This document shows, piece by piece, positions 12,337 to 25,576 of a stretch of 64,000 nt of DNA. The first letter of the stretch is position 1. Each line of letters begins with the position of its first letter. Position numbers and translations under genes: made by a program. The stretch lies in the NCBI GenBank assembly GCA_037833965.1, contig AP031352.1, positions 25,524,501 through 25,588,500 of the forward strand, given 5' to 3'. The notes beneath the pieces are model-generated. The model was given only the letters and a program-made list of their open reading frames with translations. It ran no database searches and was not told the origin of the DNA. The DNA comes from Marchantia polymorpha subsp. ruderalis. Taxonomy: Eukaryota > Streptophyta > Marchantiopsida > Marchantiales > Marchantiaceae.

Positions 12337-13549
12337 AGCTTCTCGCTCATTTCAGCTCCCTGCTCCAGGCATAAAGGTTTCCCAGCAATTCTACGACATT
12401 ATTCTTTCTGCTTTCTGCTTTCGGCTGTTTTACTCCCTGCACTTCTGCTTTCCTCCCGCAAGCCCCACATTCCCAATGACTAGCTTATTTCTCCATTAAC
12501 TCTCCGACTGCCAAGCCGTGGCGAAGTTGTGCATGTTTCCCGTCACCACAGACAGACTCACACTTTTTCAACAGGTCGATTTCCGTGTCTGCGCGGTCGA
12601 TGTCCGGCAATTTCGCTGCACCATTCAGAAGACATACATTCATTCTCGGCTCCCGCAGCTCTTCTCTGACGTCCCTTGACCTAAGTTGTTGCACGACCTC
12701 CGACTAACGCGCAAAGAGCTACCTACTATAAGACCAAAGAGGAAATCGCCAACAGGTACTGATCTCGGATGAAGGAGCTCGAGGGTGAAGGCAGCGCGTC
12801 CTGGGGCCTCCGAAGAGACAATTAGAGCGTCGAAGCGCGGAATTGGACAAGCGAATTCGACGAGTGCCGGAGGTTCTGCGCACGGAGAAAGCTTGCAGAG
12901 ACGAGATGAAACTCGAAGAGAGCAGCGCATTCCTCCACCAAATCGGGAATTTCAAAATCCTACAGATTCCGACACAATCATCAGACCATTATCCATCGGA
13001 ACAGACGAACGAATGATCGTCGAAACCCCATCGAGAATCCGGTCGAATCCAAATTCGCAGACGGGATTTGTGAGGAGTGGGCCATCCAGCCCTCCACTCC
13101 CGAGCTCTCATGCATCCGCGCCTCTTTGTGGTCCTCTGCTACGTGTCCCCTTTACGTTCCTCCTCCGGCCGTTTGGTACAAGAGAATGTTCTCCGCCCCT
13201 CGTCCTCCGTTTGCTCTTCCATCGCCGTTCGCTCGGCCCCTCGCCCCCGCTCTCCCTCCATATATGTTACTTCTGGCCCGCTTTTTCTCCCTCCGCCTCC
13301 ATAAACGTTAGGGTAAACTTCTTGTGATGCCCCGCCACTCTCCTCCTTCTCCACTTCTGCGTCTCCCACATGTTCCGCGAATCGGGATGCAGTCGGTGAA
13401 GAAAACCTACAGCGAGATGCAAAAGTACATGCACATGCACGACAGCGCAATGCAGAGACAAGAGACGGACTTCGGTGGCCTGTTTGACCCTAATGCAAAA
13501 TGACTCCGGTGTGAAAACAAAATTCTGACGAAATAAATGTGGTCGTTGT
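12337..13549. other. FtsZ upstream region, no further gene seen
   Basis: This should carry the promoter and 5' UTR of FtsZ, which is transcribed leftwards from 12336. It is moderately GC-rich with pyrimidine-rich stretches at 12360-12480 and 13080-13300. Several frames of 70-180 codons are open on both strands around 12640-13460, but they overlap in conflicting frames and have low-complexity Pro/Ser/Arg composition, so I do not call a gene. Confidence 0.35.
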
Positions 13550-13705
13550 CATTCTTGTTTACGTAACATCCTCTAGATCTAGCGGGATCTAAGCGACCAA
13601 TCATTCTTGTTTACATGACATCCTCTAAATCTAGCGGGATCCATGTGACCAATCATTTTTCTTCATGACACATGCTCTAAATCTAGCGGGATCTGTGTGG
13701 ACCTA
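13550..13705. repeat. Three tandem copies of a 52-bp unit
   Basis: Copies begin at 13550, 13602 and 13654, an exact 52-bp period. The most conserved core is CTCTARATCTAGCGGGATC, followed by a GACCAAT block in the first two copies. The third copy is more diverged at both ends. The array marks the border between the FtsZ gene island and the AT-rich repeat region. Confidence 0.85.
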
Positions 13706-14049
13706 AGACACGTCAAATCAACCTAAGAATACTGTAAATTCGTACCTTTTTGTCGACGATAATAAAGTGTGTCCAGTTGACCTTTTTCCTCTTCGAGTTT
13801 ATGTTTTTTGGAAGTGCTTGCCATTTCAAGTCGTCCGATTCATAATAAAGATAACCACGGTTTAGGGGGCGTATCGGCATATTAGTCCTCTTCTATCATG
13901 TGATGTCGTGTTCAGTGCATTGCATTACAGAGGTACATACAAAGGTAATCATGCTCGTTGTGGATGGTGTGGGATCCTCGATTGGTATAGTGTGCTATGA
14001 CCCTTCTATGCTGATATCCACTCGACAAGCATCTGTCCATAGAGAGAGA

Positions 14050-14099
14050 GGATCATGGCCAGACATGTCAGGCATGTCAGACAACATGGACCATGATCC
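14050..14099. repeat. Imperfect inverted repeat with nested ACATGTC copies
   Basis: Arms GGATCATGGCCA (14050-14061) and TGGACCATGATCC (ending 14099) are complementary except for one position. The interior holds GACATGTC and GCATGTC. This could form a short hairpin; no function can be assigned. Confidence 0.6.
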
Positions 14100-15214
14100 G
14101 TTCTCGCTACCTAAATAAAAAGGTTGATTAATCATTATCTCAGCAGAAGCCATGGCTTCCCCAGATGACTATGATATATAAGGTGCAGAGAGAGTAAAAT
14201 CTTCTAAACCATATGGACAATCTTATACATTTGTCGAGTAACTTGCAAAAGTCAAAAGCGAATCAGATATTGGGATCAAAGTAAACGTAAATTGTATGGT
14301 GAAGGCCGTTGTCATAAGACGATGTGTCATCTTCAATATCAGTTGTCATGAGAATGCTAACGAAAATCAACATATTTGACTTGTCATCATGAATGCGAGG
14401 ACACCATATCGACGAGGCTTAATTAAACATCATCTTGGAAGATAGAACCAGAAAAATGCACTCAATAATAAGACTACTATAAATAATATAGAATTCTTTC
14501 ATATACATTTACTCGACTCTATAAGTACTTCTGTCGCATTCTTTCTCCTCAATATTTAGGATATCGAAATAAAAGATGATACAATTACGTACGGAACTGG
14601 TCACAAGGTTATTTAGACAAAAAAACTTGAAGACTTCTATGAAGATTTCATAGATAACTAAAGCAATTGAAACAGAAAGGATCTCGTGATTTCAAGAAGT
14701 TTGCATATTTTGTCTAAGAATGATAAATGGAGGATCGTGTAGTATGAGAGCTTTGCATATGATCATATGATATGTACTGTTTTATAAGCCATATAAACAA
14801 CCGTCGTTCCTAAAACCCATTTTGGCCAAAATTCGGGTCTCTTAAAATTTCTATACTAATTATATTTTTGAATATTCTTTATTTCTTCCATTACATTTTT
14901 ACTTAAAATGTAATTTCATCCTTATTTTAATGAAATATACTTATGGAGAATTTAAATTATAAATGCCTTGTAATGTTATTAAAATTTTCAATCAAGATGA
15001 GCTATTTATCAATGTACTATGAGACATATATCGTTAGATTAACGTTTTATATTTCTTTTCAACATGATTGGGATGTGATTCTGAATATATTAACATTCAA
15101 TATAATTCCTCTAGTAATTTTCAGATATCCAAAATCGAAATTATAAACTGTTATATGTAATAAAAGTTGATTTCATATTACACACATCAACTTGGAAAAG
15201 AATTTAAAATCGAA

Positions 15215-15215
15215 G

Positions 15216-15243
<28 letters not shown>
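15215..15243. repeat. TA dinucleotide microsatellite
   Basis: An uninterrupted run of alternating A and T lies in the AT-rich region. Confidence 0.9.
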
Positions 15244-15246
<3 letters not shown>

Positions 15247-17925
15247 ACATCCATATATTTCATTTATTTAATTTCGTATCTCGTTATTTCTATATATGAT
15301 TTACGTTTTTTTTCATCACACTATATTGCATATATAGCTATGTTAGTTGATAATTTGTGGAAATATGATAATTAACAAAATATGTTGGATCAAAATGAGA
15401 GTTCAAAAAATGAACATCTGAATAATAAAGATCTGAAAATTAACAGAATTTATCTGATTCAAATGAATAATACAACTTTTAATAATACATCAAATAAAAA
15501 CTTAACCTCAAAAGATCTCAACGTATATGACTTTTTCATATTCCTCATATCGATTAGATGATGATCATGTACTTTTATATGATAAGATTAATTTAAATGT
15601 AGGAAAAAACCCCCCTTAATTAAGATAGTATAAAAATATACTTTTTTCAGTAGTTCTTTTATACTAAAAAAAATCAGATTATGTCGCTGGACAGTCCAAA
15701 TTGTGAATTTCAAATTTTTTTTAAGGTTATCAAGATTGCACATGTTGAATGTGATATTAATGTAAATAAGAGTAGTGTTTATATATGTATGTATATATAG
15801 GTATATATCACTACGAATTTCACTTATTCTCCAATATCCTAAAGTGTTATACGGTAAGATGGTTTTGGAATGAAGATTGTGTTGAGGAATAAGTTCCATC
15901 GATGACATTCGACAATGCAATCATTAAGTAAATAAATAAATTATGTTTTCCACATATGCTGCACAATATTGCAATCATATGTGTATCTAACTGTAAACAT
16001 TTCCTACTAAAATTTAGTATCAATTAAAATCCAGAGATTGATAGATCATATGAAAAATTAAATTATGATCTTATCACAGACGTCATAAAATTTTTAAATT
16101 TGTGAAGGTTTAAGGACTGCATATGATGTGTACAATAAATCTTCATGTAATATAAATAAATAAATAAATATGTAGTGCATATTTCGATAGTTCAGAAGCA
16201 CAAAATTTTAATATTGAGTATGATGAATGACATAAGAGTTTCAAATATCTTCATGATGAAATAAGTATATTATGCTTTAAAAAACATGCATAAGAAAGTA
16301 CAATATGTTAAAAGATATTTTTTACTGTTTGAAAAAATAGTGTGCAAAAAAAAATGAATAAACTGAATATTAAATAAAAATAAGTCAAAAATTACGTATC
16401 TTATTTAAAGGATTCTATAAATTATTAATTACGCTCAAAACCCTTAAAATTTTTGATCTAATTTTATTACTTATTATTTCAAAATATTAATTCATAGAAC
16501 AAAAATCACATGAATAAAAAAAAAATTACATATGTTACAAAATTAATTGCTTTGCATATAATGTAAAAAATAAAAATGTGGCATTTTATCCAAACAAGGA
16601 TTTTATTATTTTTGAAAAACTTTATGTCATGTAGAATACATTGCTATTAATTTGAACAATCAGCTTAATATTTAAATTTAAAAAAAAATTCCTCAAACTA
16701 TTTATGTTTTCATTATACATAAACAAAAATCAAATTCATGAGGCATATGATTTACATTTTTTTAAAGAATATGCTTTACAATCATTCATATAGCACTAAT
16801 TTTTTTTATTGCCATTATAAATATAAGTTTTGGTCTTGAATTCTTAAAAAAAATAAAAATTTCTGGATTTAAATAACATGTTTGAAATATTATTTATGCT
16901 TTCATTATAAAAAATTCAAAAATTTGAAATAGTTGCATAAATAAATTGATTTGGAAAATATATCACAACAGTAAGCAAATATGCAATAGCAATCAATTGA
17001 TTGCATAACAAATTCATGAAGTAACTCAAAGACTTCTATGCTATTGATTATAGTTTCATTTAATCAAACGTGTTGTGACTTCTCGTAACTCTCAGAATAG
17101 TGAATCACATTACATTAGTGTCTTGACATTTCGTGTTTGTTGTTTAACTTATGTTTATTATCACTTGATTTGCGTGTCTTATTATTTATTTTTGATTAAA
17201 TATTAACAATTTGTAGGTAATTATTGATGATTTTGATTTTTAATTTAAATATTAAAATTTAGATTCTTAAAATAAAGTACATTTTATAAGCTTGAAATTG
17301 CTTGTTGAATGGATCTTATCTTCTGAAATAAAATATTTCACATGTATAAATATATTAATAAATATTTGATAGAATCAGATTTGAATATCCTGTCATCTTT
17401 CCTCAAATATTTCATGTAATGAATGATCTGATCAATTACTCAAGCTGATTTCGAAAAAGACATGATAACAATTAAGATGCAATAGCGCTAAATTCAATCA
17501 AACACATGTCAAATGAAATTTTCAAGATTGATTAGTATCCTTATATATTACAACATTTGTTAGAGTCACAAAGTAAAATAATTAGATGCATCCAAATTTA
17601 TGGTAAAAAAAGTTGGTATTTATTAAAAATCTAAAACTGAAATACATTGTATTTAAAATGAAACAATAATTCAATTAATGATAATAGTCATTGTAACTTT
17701 TTATCTTGAACCAAAGATCTTTTAACTATGACTTATAAATCAAATAAGCAAGTATTTAAAATCTATAACCAAAATTTTTACACATTTATTTCAATGAACG
17801 ATTTATTTGCATGTGATATGATGATACAAAATTTCTTATATTATATTCCATATGTACACAAAATTACTTACTGGAGTAAAATGATTTTCACAAAATACAA
17901 GCATTAGTAAATAACAAATTCATTA

Positions 17926-17947
17926 ATATATATATATATATATATAT
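17926..17947. repeat. TA dinucleotide microsatellite
   Basis: Uninterrupted alternating A/T run. Confidence 0.85.
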
Positions 17948-18042
17948 TAAATATATCAAATTTAATTGTTTCAAAAGAATACATTCAATACTAATTATCA
18001 TAACCATAAAAATGAAATCTTTTTATTGTAACATTCTAATTT

Positions 18043-18043
<1 letters not shown>

Positions 18044-18074
<31 letters not shown>
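18044..18074. repeat. TA dinucleotide microsatellite
   Basis: Uninterrupted alternating A/T run, about 100 bp from the previous one. Confidence 0.9.
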
Positions 18075-18079
<5 letters not shown>

Positions 18080-18360
18080 ATACATATTAATATGTACAAA
18101 TTATTTTTTAATAAATAAAGTTAAATTATGGTAAAAAGTTGTTAGAATGATTCATGTATGAAAAAATTAATAAATGTATTATCATATGTGGAAATTTTAG
18201 ACAAATGATTTTTTCAATTTTTTTTTATTTTCAACAAAAAATTTCCTATCATCTCTAAAATTCATATTTATATATGAATTTTCAACTTAATTTTAGAATA
18301 AAAAAATAAATTATTATTCCATTGTTCAAACATCAAATAATAGTAAAAGAATTTGACTAT

Positions 18361-18540
18361 TATGACTTCATCATAATAATATTAATATTATGATGAATAT
18401 TGAAAATCAAAATAGTAATATTGAAATAGCATATTACTATTATGACTTCGTCATGATAGTATTAATATTATGATGAATATTGAAAATCGAAATAGTAATA
18501 TTGAAATAGTATATTACTATTATGACTTCATCATAATAGT
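18361..18540. repeat. 80-bp tandem repeat, 2.25 copies, with internal dyad symmetry
   Basis: Copies start at 18361, 18441 and 18521 (partial), an exact 80-bp period. Each full unit has the dyad TCATRATARTATTAATATTATGA near its start, so each copy could fold into a short hairpin. The copies differ at only a few positions, so the duplication is younger than the surrounding decayed DNA. Confidence 0.85.
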
Positions 18541-19244
18541 AAAAGAATTTGAATTTTAAAATTCAAAGCTAATCTTATCATCAAAATATTTGTTTCTAAG
18601 ACAAGTTAGAAATCAATTTTTTTGATTCATGAATGAAATATTCAATATGATAATTGATGTATAAAATGATGAATTCATAATTTATCATTCATATTAGAGG
18701 TTTGCATAATCTTATTGTTAGAAGTAAACTGGTTAAATTTAATTTGATAAAAATGTAGGGATTATTTTCTTCAAAAATCATTTTTTCTTTCTATTAAAAA
18801 TTTGAAACTTGACTTTGAAATAATATTCTTGAAATTTTTTTATTCAAAACAGTTTTATTTTTTATCACAGGTTGTTTTTTCCTTACTATTTTTTTTTATA
18901 AACCTCAATAAACGAGATCTTGTTTGTTCAACAAGAAAATTATTCACATCTATAGGCGAGTTTACAACCGTGATGTCTTCCTTGCTTGACTACTTCAGAT
19001 GATCACATACTTAAAATATTCCAAGCCATTGTCATTCTTCAGTTTTTTACTTAGTTTTAACTTTGATTTATCTTTAAAGTCAGAGTCTTAGCATTGGAAA
19101 TTGCACAAATGTCTAATTATTTTTACTTTTGTTATATAAGTATTGTCATCAACTCCTCAAATCAACAGATAGTATAACTTTTCCACCACATTACTGAGCT
19201 TGACAAAGATGTTCACATAAGCTCTCCATAACGGATTTTGGTAG

Positions 19245-19990
19245 TTGATTTTTGGGTTGATTGTCATTCGTCAAATGGCTTTTAGGTAGGTAATTATGAT
19301 GTTAGAACGTAAGAGTTCATCTAAATGACTATGTTCCAAACATACTATCACACAAACTCTCTACTCATCATTCAAATTCAACATTCATCAAAATTTTAAA
19401 ATGATTTGTAGATTCAAACTTCCATTAATGAAACAAGTATTGTCATACTGAATACTTCAAACTTGCTTGGAAATCTCTTCTCTGCCTCTTTAATTATATT
19501 AATTAAAAAATATCATATTTATACATGCCAATTATCATCTAACTTACTTTTATTAAGATAAATTTTATTGGTTATGATTAAATACTCTTACGCGACAACA
19601 TGTCTTTGAATTATCTAAACCTTTTAGAAATATTTTTTTAGGTTGAGATGACTACATAATCTTAAAGATCTTGAAATTTCTAGAAATTCCACTTGCCATT
19701 GATTTGAACTTTACACTAAGTCTAACATAAAAAATCTATTACTTAGTTAAACAAATGAAGAAAACATGTTTTCAAAGTTAATTTTTTTAGAATCTAGAAT
19801 TTGATATGACACAATATAATATGTGTTCAATCATAACTTTTAGAAGTATACTAATTATTTCATCAAGTATAGACTTGATAGCTAGATTTAGTCATAAGTA
19901 GCTAAACTTAGTCATCAATAAATTAACAAGTATGAACTATTTGGTTGACTTTACTAGTTATTTGCACATACAACTACTAGTATTCCAACA
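19245..19990 (-). mobile_element. Decayed solo LTR of family A
   Basis: Aligns by eye over its length with the better preserved family A solo LTRs at 22476-23298 and 62779-63637: an initial TTGATTGTCATTC block, a TGGCTTT block, ACAAACTCTC, an AAACAAGTATT block with AACTTGCTTGG, ACAACATG, CTAGCTARACTTAGTCAT stretches and a terminal CCAACA. Many substitutions and small gaps make it clearly older. Boundaries are approximate and no target duplication is visible. Confidence 0.55.
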
Positions 19991-20512
19991 TAGATTATGA
20001 CAATGAGTATATTACAAATGAATTATAAAAAGATTACTTGATATTTCATCACAGTTTATATTATCAGATATAATGTTGATTATAAGAATTTTAAACAAAC
20101 AGTGTTGGGAAAACTTTGAAATAATTTAAAGGTATCAAATACAGATGCTATATTGGGCTCCTATTCTCTTTATATTCTATTTCACAAAAGCTATTTTGTG
20201 AAATTTTAAAAACGCTAGCTTGGGTTTTGTGTAATCTCAAGTTATTGAAGTTAGGTCTAAAAATTGACATGCCCAATTCTATATGAAGTTTGGACTTAAA
20301 TCATAAATATCATAATGTATTTGGTAAACAAATCCACTTTTGGTGCAATAAATTTTGTGACCATGTTTGAATTGAGTCACAAACGGATGATTGAATATTA
20401 TTGTTTGAGTATCTTTGGTTGTATGACTTATACTCTTATAAAAGAGAAAAATAAGACAAATTTGAAAACTATATACAAGAAGTGAAATTTTATTACATAT
20501 GTTAGTGATGTG

Positions 20513-20563
20513 AAGTTATTATATTTCATAGCATATTTCATATGCTATGAAATATAATAACTT
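20513..20563. repeat. Perfect 23-bp inverted repeat with 5-nt loop
   Basis: Left arm 20513-20535 starts AAGTTATTATATTTC and right arm 20541-20563 is its exact reverse complement; the loop is TTTCA. A perfect hairpin of this length in decayed AT-rich DNA is notable. It may be a very small inverted-repeat element or a replication-slippage product. About 90 bp downstream, near 20637-20655, lies a piece resembling the family A LTR terminus. Confidence 0.9.
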
Positions 20564-20693
20564 GCACATGTATGTAAATAATTTTATTTTTTTTATGAGC
20601 TCACATCATTGAAAGAGGGCAAATTTTTTACAAGCATCCAGTCCTTACAAGGACAAATCTTCATTGAAACATGTTGTTAAATGACATATTGAT

Positions 20694-21400
20694 ATAGTAT
20701 CTCTAGATTAACTCTTACTCAAGATTATTTCAAATGGCTTTATGAAAGCTCATCATGATTCTAAAATTCACTCATCACTCAATCACACACACTCATTGAT
20801 ATATTCCAAAAAAATTACTATAATTCAACATATATTGATGAAACAAGTTTTTACACAATGAACTTTCAAAACTTGTTGAAGAATCTTTTATTTACATCTT
20901 TATTTATACTACTTGAAAAATTACAATATTTTATATGAAAATTATCTCCTAACCTACTTTTATTAGCATAAATCATGCTAGATCTTACTAATTCTCAATA
21001 AATGACAACCTAACATTGACCTATCTAAACATTCTAGAAGCTTATTAGTCCATAAATTGAAAATTCCAATATGCCATTTGAAAGTTTCAAAATATTAGAA
21101 TCTACACTTGCCATTAAGTCAACATTAAAATCAATCTAACCAATGAAATCTTCATTACTTAATCAAACCAATCAAAACTAACATGTAAAAAAAATATAAT
21201 CTCCTTGAAATCTATAAGACAAAATAGTAGTACTTTTTCAAATCTTCTAAAACTACTTTAAGTATAACCATCATAATTTAACATAATCATATTTAGACAA
21301 ATTTAGTTTTACCAAGCTATAATAATTTATTTTCAATCTATTTATGATCAATTTCTTAGCTAATTTTAGTATTACTTCACACATTTAGCATCCGGTAATA
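20694..21400 (-). mobile_element. Decayed solo LTR of family A
   Basis: Shows the family A order of blocks: TTAACTCTTACTC, ATGGCTTTATGAAAGCTCATCATG, CACTCAATCACACACAC, TGATGAAACAAGT, AACTTGTTGAAG, TTTATACTACTTGAAAAATTACA, CATTGAC with CATTCTAGAAG, CTAACCAATGAAATC, and an end block TTAGCATCCGG. It is as diverged as its neighbour at 19245-19990; the two could be the LTRs of one long-decayed element, but nothing coding lies between them. Ends are approximate. Confidence 0.55.
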
Positions 21401-22147
21401 TATTTTTAATCACATGTGATTAACGATGTGACAAAAGTCAAATTTTTTATATAGATGAAGCAAATATGTTAAAAGCAAATATAGAATGAACAATATATTG
21501 TTAATGAATATCAAACATCTACAGCAATAAATAAAAATAAACAAGAGTTGTTTAGTAGAAGATCTTCAAATTGTATTAATAAATTTTTTATAAGATATGC
21601 ATTTTGGAATTCATTATTAATTATTAAAGATTGTGATATTGATACTAAGTATGGTTATGACATTGCCTTGATCTTGAGAAAAAATAAAATTTTTTATTAA
21701 TAAAGAAGAAAACTTTATCAATAGACTTGAGTAAAATGTTGTTATGGAAAGTAAATGCAATAACAAGACTTGAAAGTTAATAAAGTTCTCAAAAAAAGTA
21801 AAACTTTGATTGATTGTAAGTGGATATAAATTGGCGTACAATTTAGCAGATGACAATAGCAAAATTTTCAAAACCATGTTGATGTCTAAAGGTTTTATTC
21901 AAGAAAAAATTATGATATATAAAATTTTTTTCACATGTATTATATGCTATAATTTGATTGATTTGTGCATTTGTTGCAATATTTAGTTTCATTATGTAAA
22001 AAATTTTTAGTTACAACATTTTGCTAGGAATCGTTGAAGAACAAAATCTACATAAGACAATTAGTTTATTTTGAGAAAAAAATTCAAGAGAATTAATTTG
22101 TAGTTGCTAAAATGATTATATGAATTAATACAAGCTTCTAATAACAA
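21401..22147. other. AT-rich spacer before the retrotransposon nest
   Basis: No gene or clear repeat seen. Homology with the chromovirus gag begins at about 22148, so the 5' end of element E3, including any 5' LTR, primer site and leader, is missing here. Confidence 0.4.
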
Positions 22148-23979
22148 TGGAGAGTGAGAAAGTTGAGTAAAAAAAGAGTTGGAGAGATGGAAGTTGAAAC
22201 TCAAGTTCAAGCTTCCCAAGCTCAACCAGAATCAACTCTTATTGATGCTGTAGAGTCAAATAGGAGACGTCTTCAAGACATTGAAGATCAAACAAATTTG
22301 TTGCTTCGAATGGAAAATTCTATAAGGTGCAAGCTTACATAGGGAGTAGAGCAATGTAAGTGTTAGAGAGATGGGTAATAATGATGAATATTCATTTATC
22401 ACATTTTCATGAAATCTTATATTTCGAATAGGTCTCTCACATGATACACAACATGAGAAAGAATGCTTTCAGAATTGCAACCTCCGGGCTGACTCTCACT
22501 TAGTTTTACCTCAGGTGGCTCTGTGGTAGCTCATCATGGTTTTAGAAAACTAGGATTCTCACTCATACTCGTGTCCCAAACACTCTCTCACACAAACTCT
22601 CCATACATAATTCAATTCACACAAACTCTCATCACATCACTTTATCACATAAATTCAAACACACGTAGATACTACAAGATACTGAAAAACCTCACTCGTT
22701 CATTCATAAAACAAGTCCTCACACATGAAGTCTCCAAGCTTAATTGAGATGCGCTACTCTAACTCTCTATTTATACTACTTGAGAAATTACCATAGTAAC
22801 ATGTGGCAATTTCTTATATCTCACTTTTCAATAGGTAGGTTTGATTAACCCACTACACATGACAACATGCCATTGTCTTAGCTAAACCTTCTAGAAGTTT
22901 CCAAAATCCAAGTTTGAAGTGGCGACATGCCATTGGAAGCTTTAAAACTTCTAGAAGCACCCTAGGTGCCAAGTCAACATTAGACTTAGTCTAACCAATC
23001 ATCTTTCATACATTTAGTCAAACCAATCAAATCCAAACTTATAGTCAAAAGTATAATCCATTGGAATTTAGACCTTTGTAAAAAACAAAATAGAAATGTT
23101 CATCCAATTTTCTAGAATCCGCTAATTATCTTTCCAAACATAGACATTATAGCTAAACTTAGTCATGACTAGATAAACTTAGTTATAACTAACTAGTTTA
23201 GTCACAACTAGCTAGACTTAGCTATGTTTTGGCTAATTATCATTAATCATTTGGCTTCTTCTACAACTTTATACACAGGTGCAACATCCAGTCTTACAGA
23301 ACGAGGTGATACTATTTTGTGGAGTGAAATACAGGAAGTACTTCTGCAGAATTTTGAAGTGATGGAATCTTTTCAAACTGCAAGAATGAAGTGAGATTTG
23401 AAGCAAAAAGGAGGTATCAATGACGTCATTGAAGAATTTTATGATCTTCAAGTATCTATCATGGATATAAGTGAAGTAGAAGACTTGAGAGTGTTCAAAC
23501 GAGTTTTGAAGTATCGAATTTGAAAGGAGTTGATGATAAACAATCCATCCACGGTGTATGAAGCAATCGCAAATATTCAACATAATTCGGATGCTTTTGG
23601 AGTCACACACGGTAAACCAGTAAATAATTTTTGAGATCCATCTAGTACAAAACTCATGGAATTGGAAAACCTTTGAAGTAGAGAAAATTTTGCACTACAA
23701 TAGGAACACCGCCAAGATTTGGAGGTGATTCGGTGACAAGGAGTTTCAAATTTGCAAGAAAATTATGCAAATAATGGAATGGTTTGAGGAGGAGCAGCAG
23801 TTCGTGACAATTGTGAATGTTATGCATGTGGAAGAATGAGTCATATTGCTAAATTTTGCAAAATTTGACGGGCATCCCAAGAAAAACGACCCATACAGCA
23901 ACAACCGTTCAAAAACATGGAGGTTATAGAGTATGAAGAGATTGAGGAAAAAGTTTTGGGAAACTGAAATCACCAGTAA
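22148..23979 (+). pseudogene. Broken gag of E3, split by a solo LTR
   Basis: Matches E1 gag from its coiled region (GEMEVETQVQASQAQPES against [14 protein letters not shown]) through the Retrotrans_gag region to the zinc knuckle, here read as CYACGRMSHIAKFC around 23817-23860. Several frame losses and stop codons occur. Between 22475 and 23299 it is interrupted exactly inside the sequence that in E1 reads GAATGCTTTCAGAACGAGGTG. The slippery heptamer GGGAAAC (23958-23964) and an ACCAGTAA/TTACTGG stem with the same 7-nt spacer and 15-nt loop as in E1 are still present. Confidence 0.8.
22476..23298 (-). mobile_element. Family A solo LTR inserted in E3 gag
   Basis: On the minus strand it begins TGTAAGACTGGATGTTGC and ends GAGGTTGCA, the TG...CA ends of an LTR, and is 823 bp long. 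The flanks are GAAT on the left and GAAC on the right; the uninterrupted gag of E1 reads CAGAACGAGG here, so the original site was GAAC and a 4-bp target duplication fits with one later mutation. No internal region or second LTR is present, so it is a solo LTR left by recombination. Confidence 0.85.
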
Positions 23980-25576
23980 ACTAGTCTTTCGACCTTACTG
24001 GATCTACAAAGCGAAGAAAAGTCGAGGTTGGAAGAATGCAATGGTTGGGAGCTCGTGAAAAGAGTATAAAGTAAGCTCAACTCATTGTCACTTATGGTTT
24101 GATGGAAGTACACAAGGTGAAAGTTCTAATTGATCTAAAAGTAACAAATACTTATTTATCAAAGAGTGTTGCCATGCAATTAGGTTTGATGTTGATGATG
24201 GACATGAGTGAGGAAGTCAAATTGCCAAACGGGCAAACTGAAATGATGGAAACATTACAAAGGAGTGTAGAAGTATACATAGATCGATACAAGAAAAACA
24301 TTGAATGGAAAGTAATTTGTTTAGCTCGATATAATGTCATCCTTGAAATGCTATGGATGGAGCAATATAATTAAGAGGTAGATTGGAGAAGAAAAATAAT
24401 TACAAGTAGTAATATGAAGATAGAATTAGATCTCAAAATAGAAATTTACCCCTCTATGTGATGGATAAAACATCCATATCTAAACATGATGTATGTTTCC
24501 TTGAACTTATAAAAGATATTAGATCCACGAACAAACTTTACATTTTGGAGTTCTTGAACGACATTCTTATAGAATATGAAGATATTTTTTCAGATTATCT
24601 ACCTTCAAGATTATCACCAAAGAGACGAGTAGATCACAAAATTAAGGTGATACATGAAAGTACACTAGTTTGCACAGTTCTATATCGTTTGGCTCCAAAC
24701 GAATTGAAAGAATGCAAATCTTAAGTGAAGATGATGTTGATCAAGGGATTCATTCAACCAAGTGTTTCATATTATGAAACTCTAGTGCTCTTTGTGAAGA
24801 AGAATGATGGATACATGAGACTAGACATCGACTACCGGGGGTTGAATCAACAAACAATGAAAAATAAATATGCATTACCTCGTATGGATGATTTGCTTGA
24901 TCAATTTTAAGGAGCAAAGTATTTCATCAATCTAGATTTGAGAAGCGGCTGCAATCAAATTTGAATTGCAGATGAAGATATTCATAAGACAGTTTTTTTA
25001 ATTAGGTAGGGCCACTTTGAGTATCTAAAATGCCTTTTGGTCTCAATAATGCACTAGCTACATTCATGGAATTGATGAACGATATCTTTTGCCCTTATTT
25101 AGATAACTCTGTCTTTGTCTTTTTTAGATGATATATTGATGTATAAAAAAACTTTAAGAGATTATAGAGGTCATTTACGAGAAGTACTTTAAATTTTGAG
25201 TGATAATCATTTGTATGCCAAAGCTTCAAAATGTGAATTTGGCAAATCAGAAGTAGATTACTCGGGTCATAGAGTTACAATTACAGGAATCCAAGTGGTG
25301 AGTAAGAAGATAGATGCCTTGAAGAATGGACAGCACATGAGGATCAAATTCAATTGAAGAGTTTTATAGAGCTCATTGGATTTTATCGTAGATTTGTGAA
25401 AGATTTTGCTTGTCTAGCTTAAGTCTTGACTTCCATGTTAGGAAAACGTTAAGAATGAACATGAGGAACAACTGAAGAATTAGTTTTTCAAGCATTGAAA
25501 GATGGTTTGTTACACGCACCTATACTCAAGTGATATAATCATAACCGTCCTATCAAGTTGATTATTGACGCATCAA

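Larger units (their letters stand above)
13706..19244. other. AT-rich gene-poor stretch
   Basis: No gene supported. Composition drops to strongly AT-rich after about 14800, with homopolymer A/T runs and TA microsatellites. The few open frames (for example 14943-15146 and 15588-15920) are short and of a composition expected from AT-rich DNA. The distinct repeats inside it are listed separately. Confidence 0.5.

Noticed and set aside
12785-13327. 180-codon plus-strand frame next to FtsZ
   Set aside because: Pro/Ser/Arg-rich with no recognisable motif; other frames are also open here. Treated as FtsZ upstream DNA.
13550-13705. Short direct repeats considered as a CRISPR array
   Set aside because: Units are contiguous with no unique spacers, and the window is clearly eukaryotic.
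19245-21400. Two family A LTRs treated as one full retrotransposon
   Set aside because: About 700 bp between them contains no primer site, purine tract or coding sequence, and no matching target duplication is visible; listed as separate solo LTRs.
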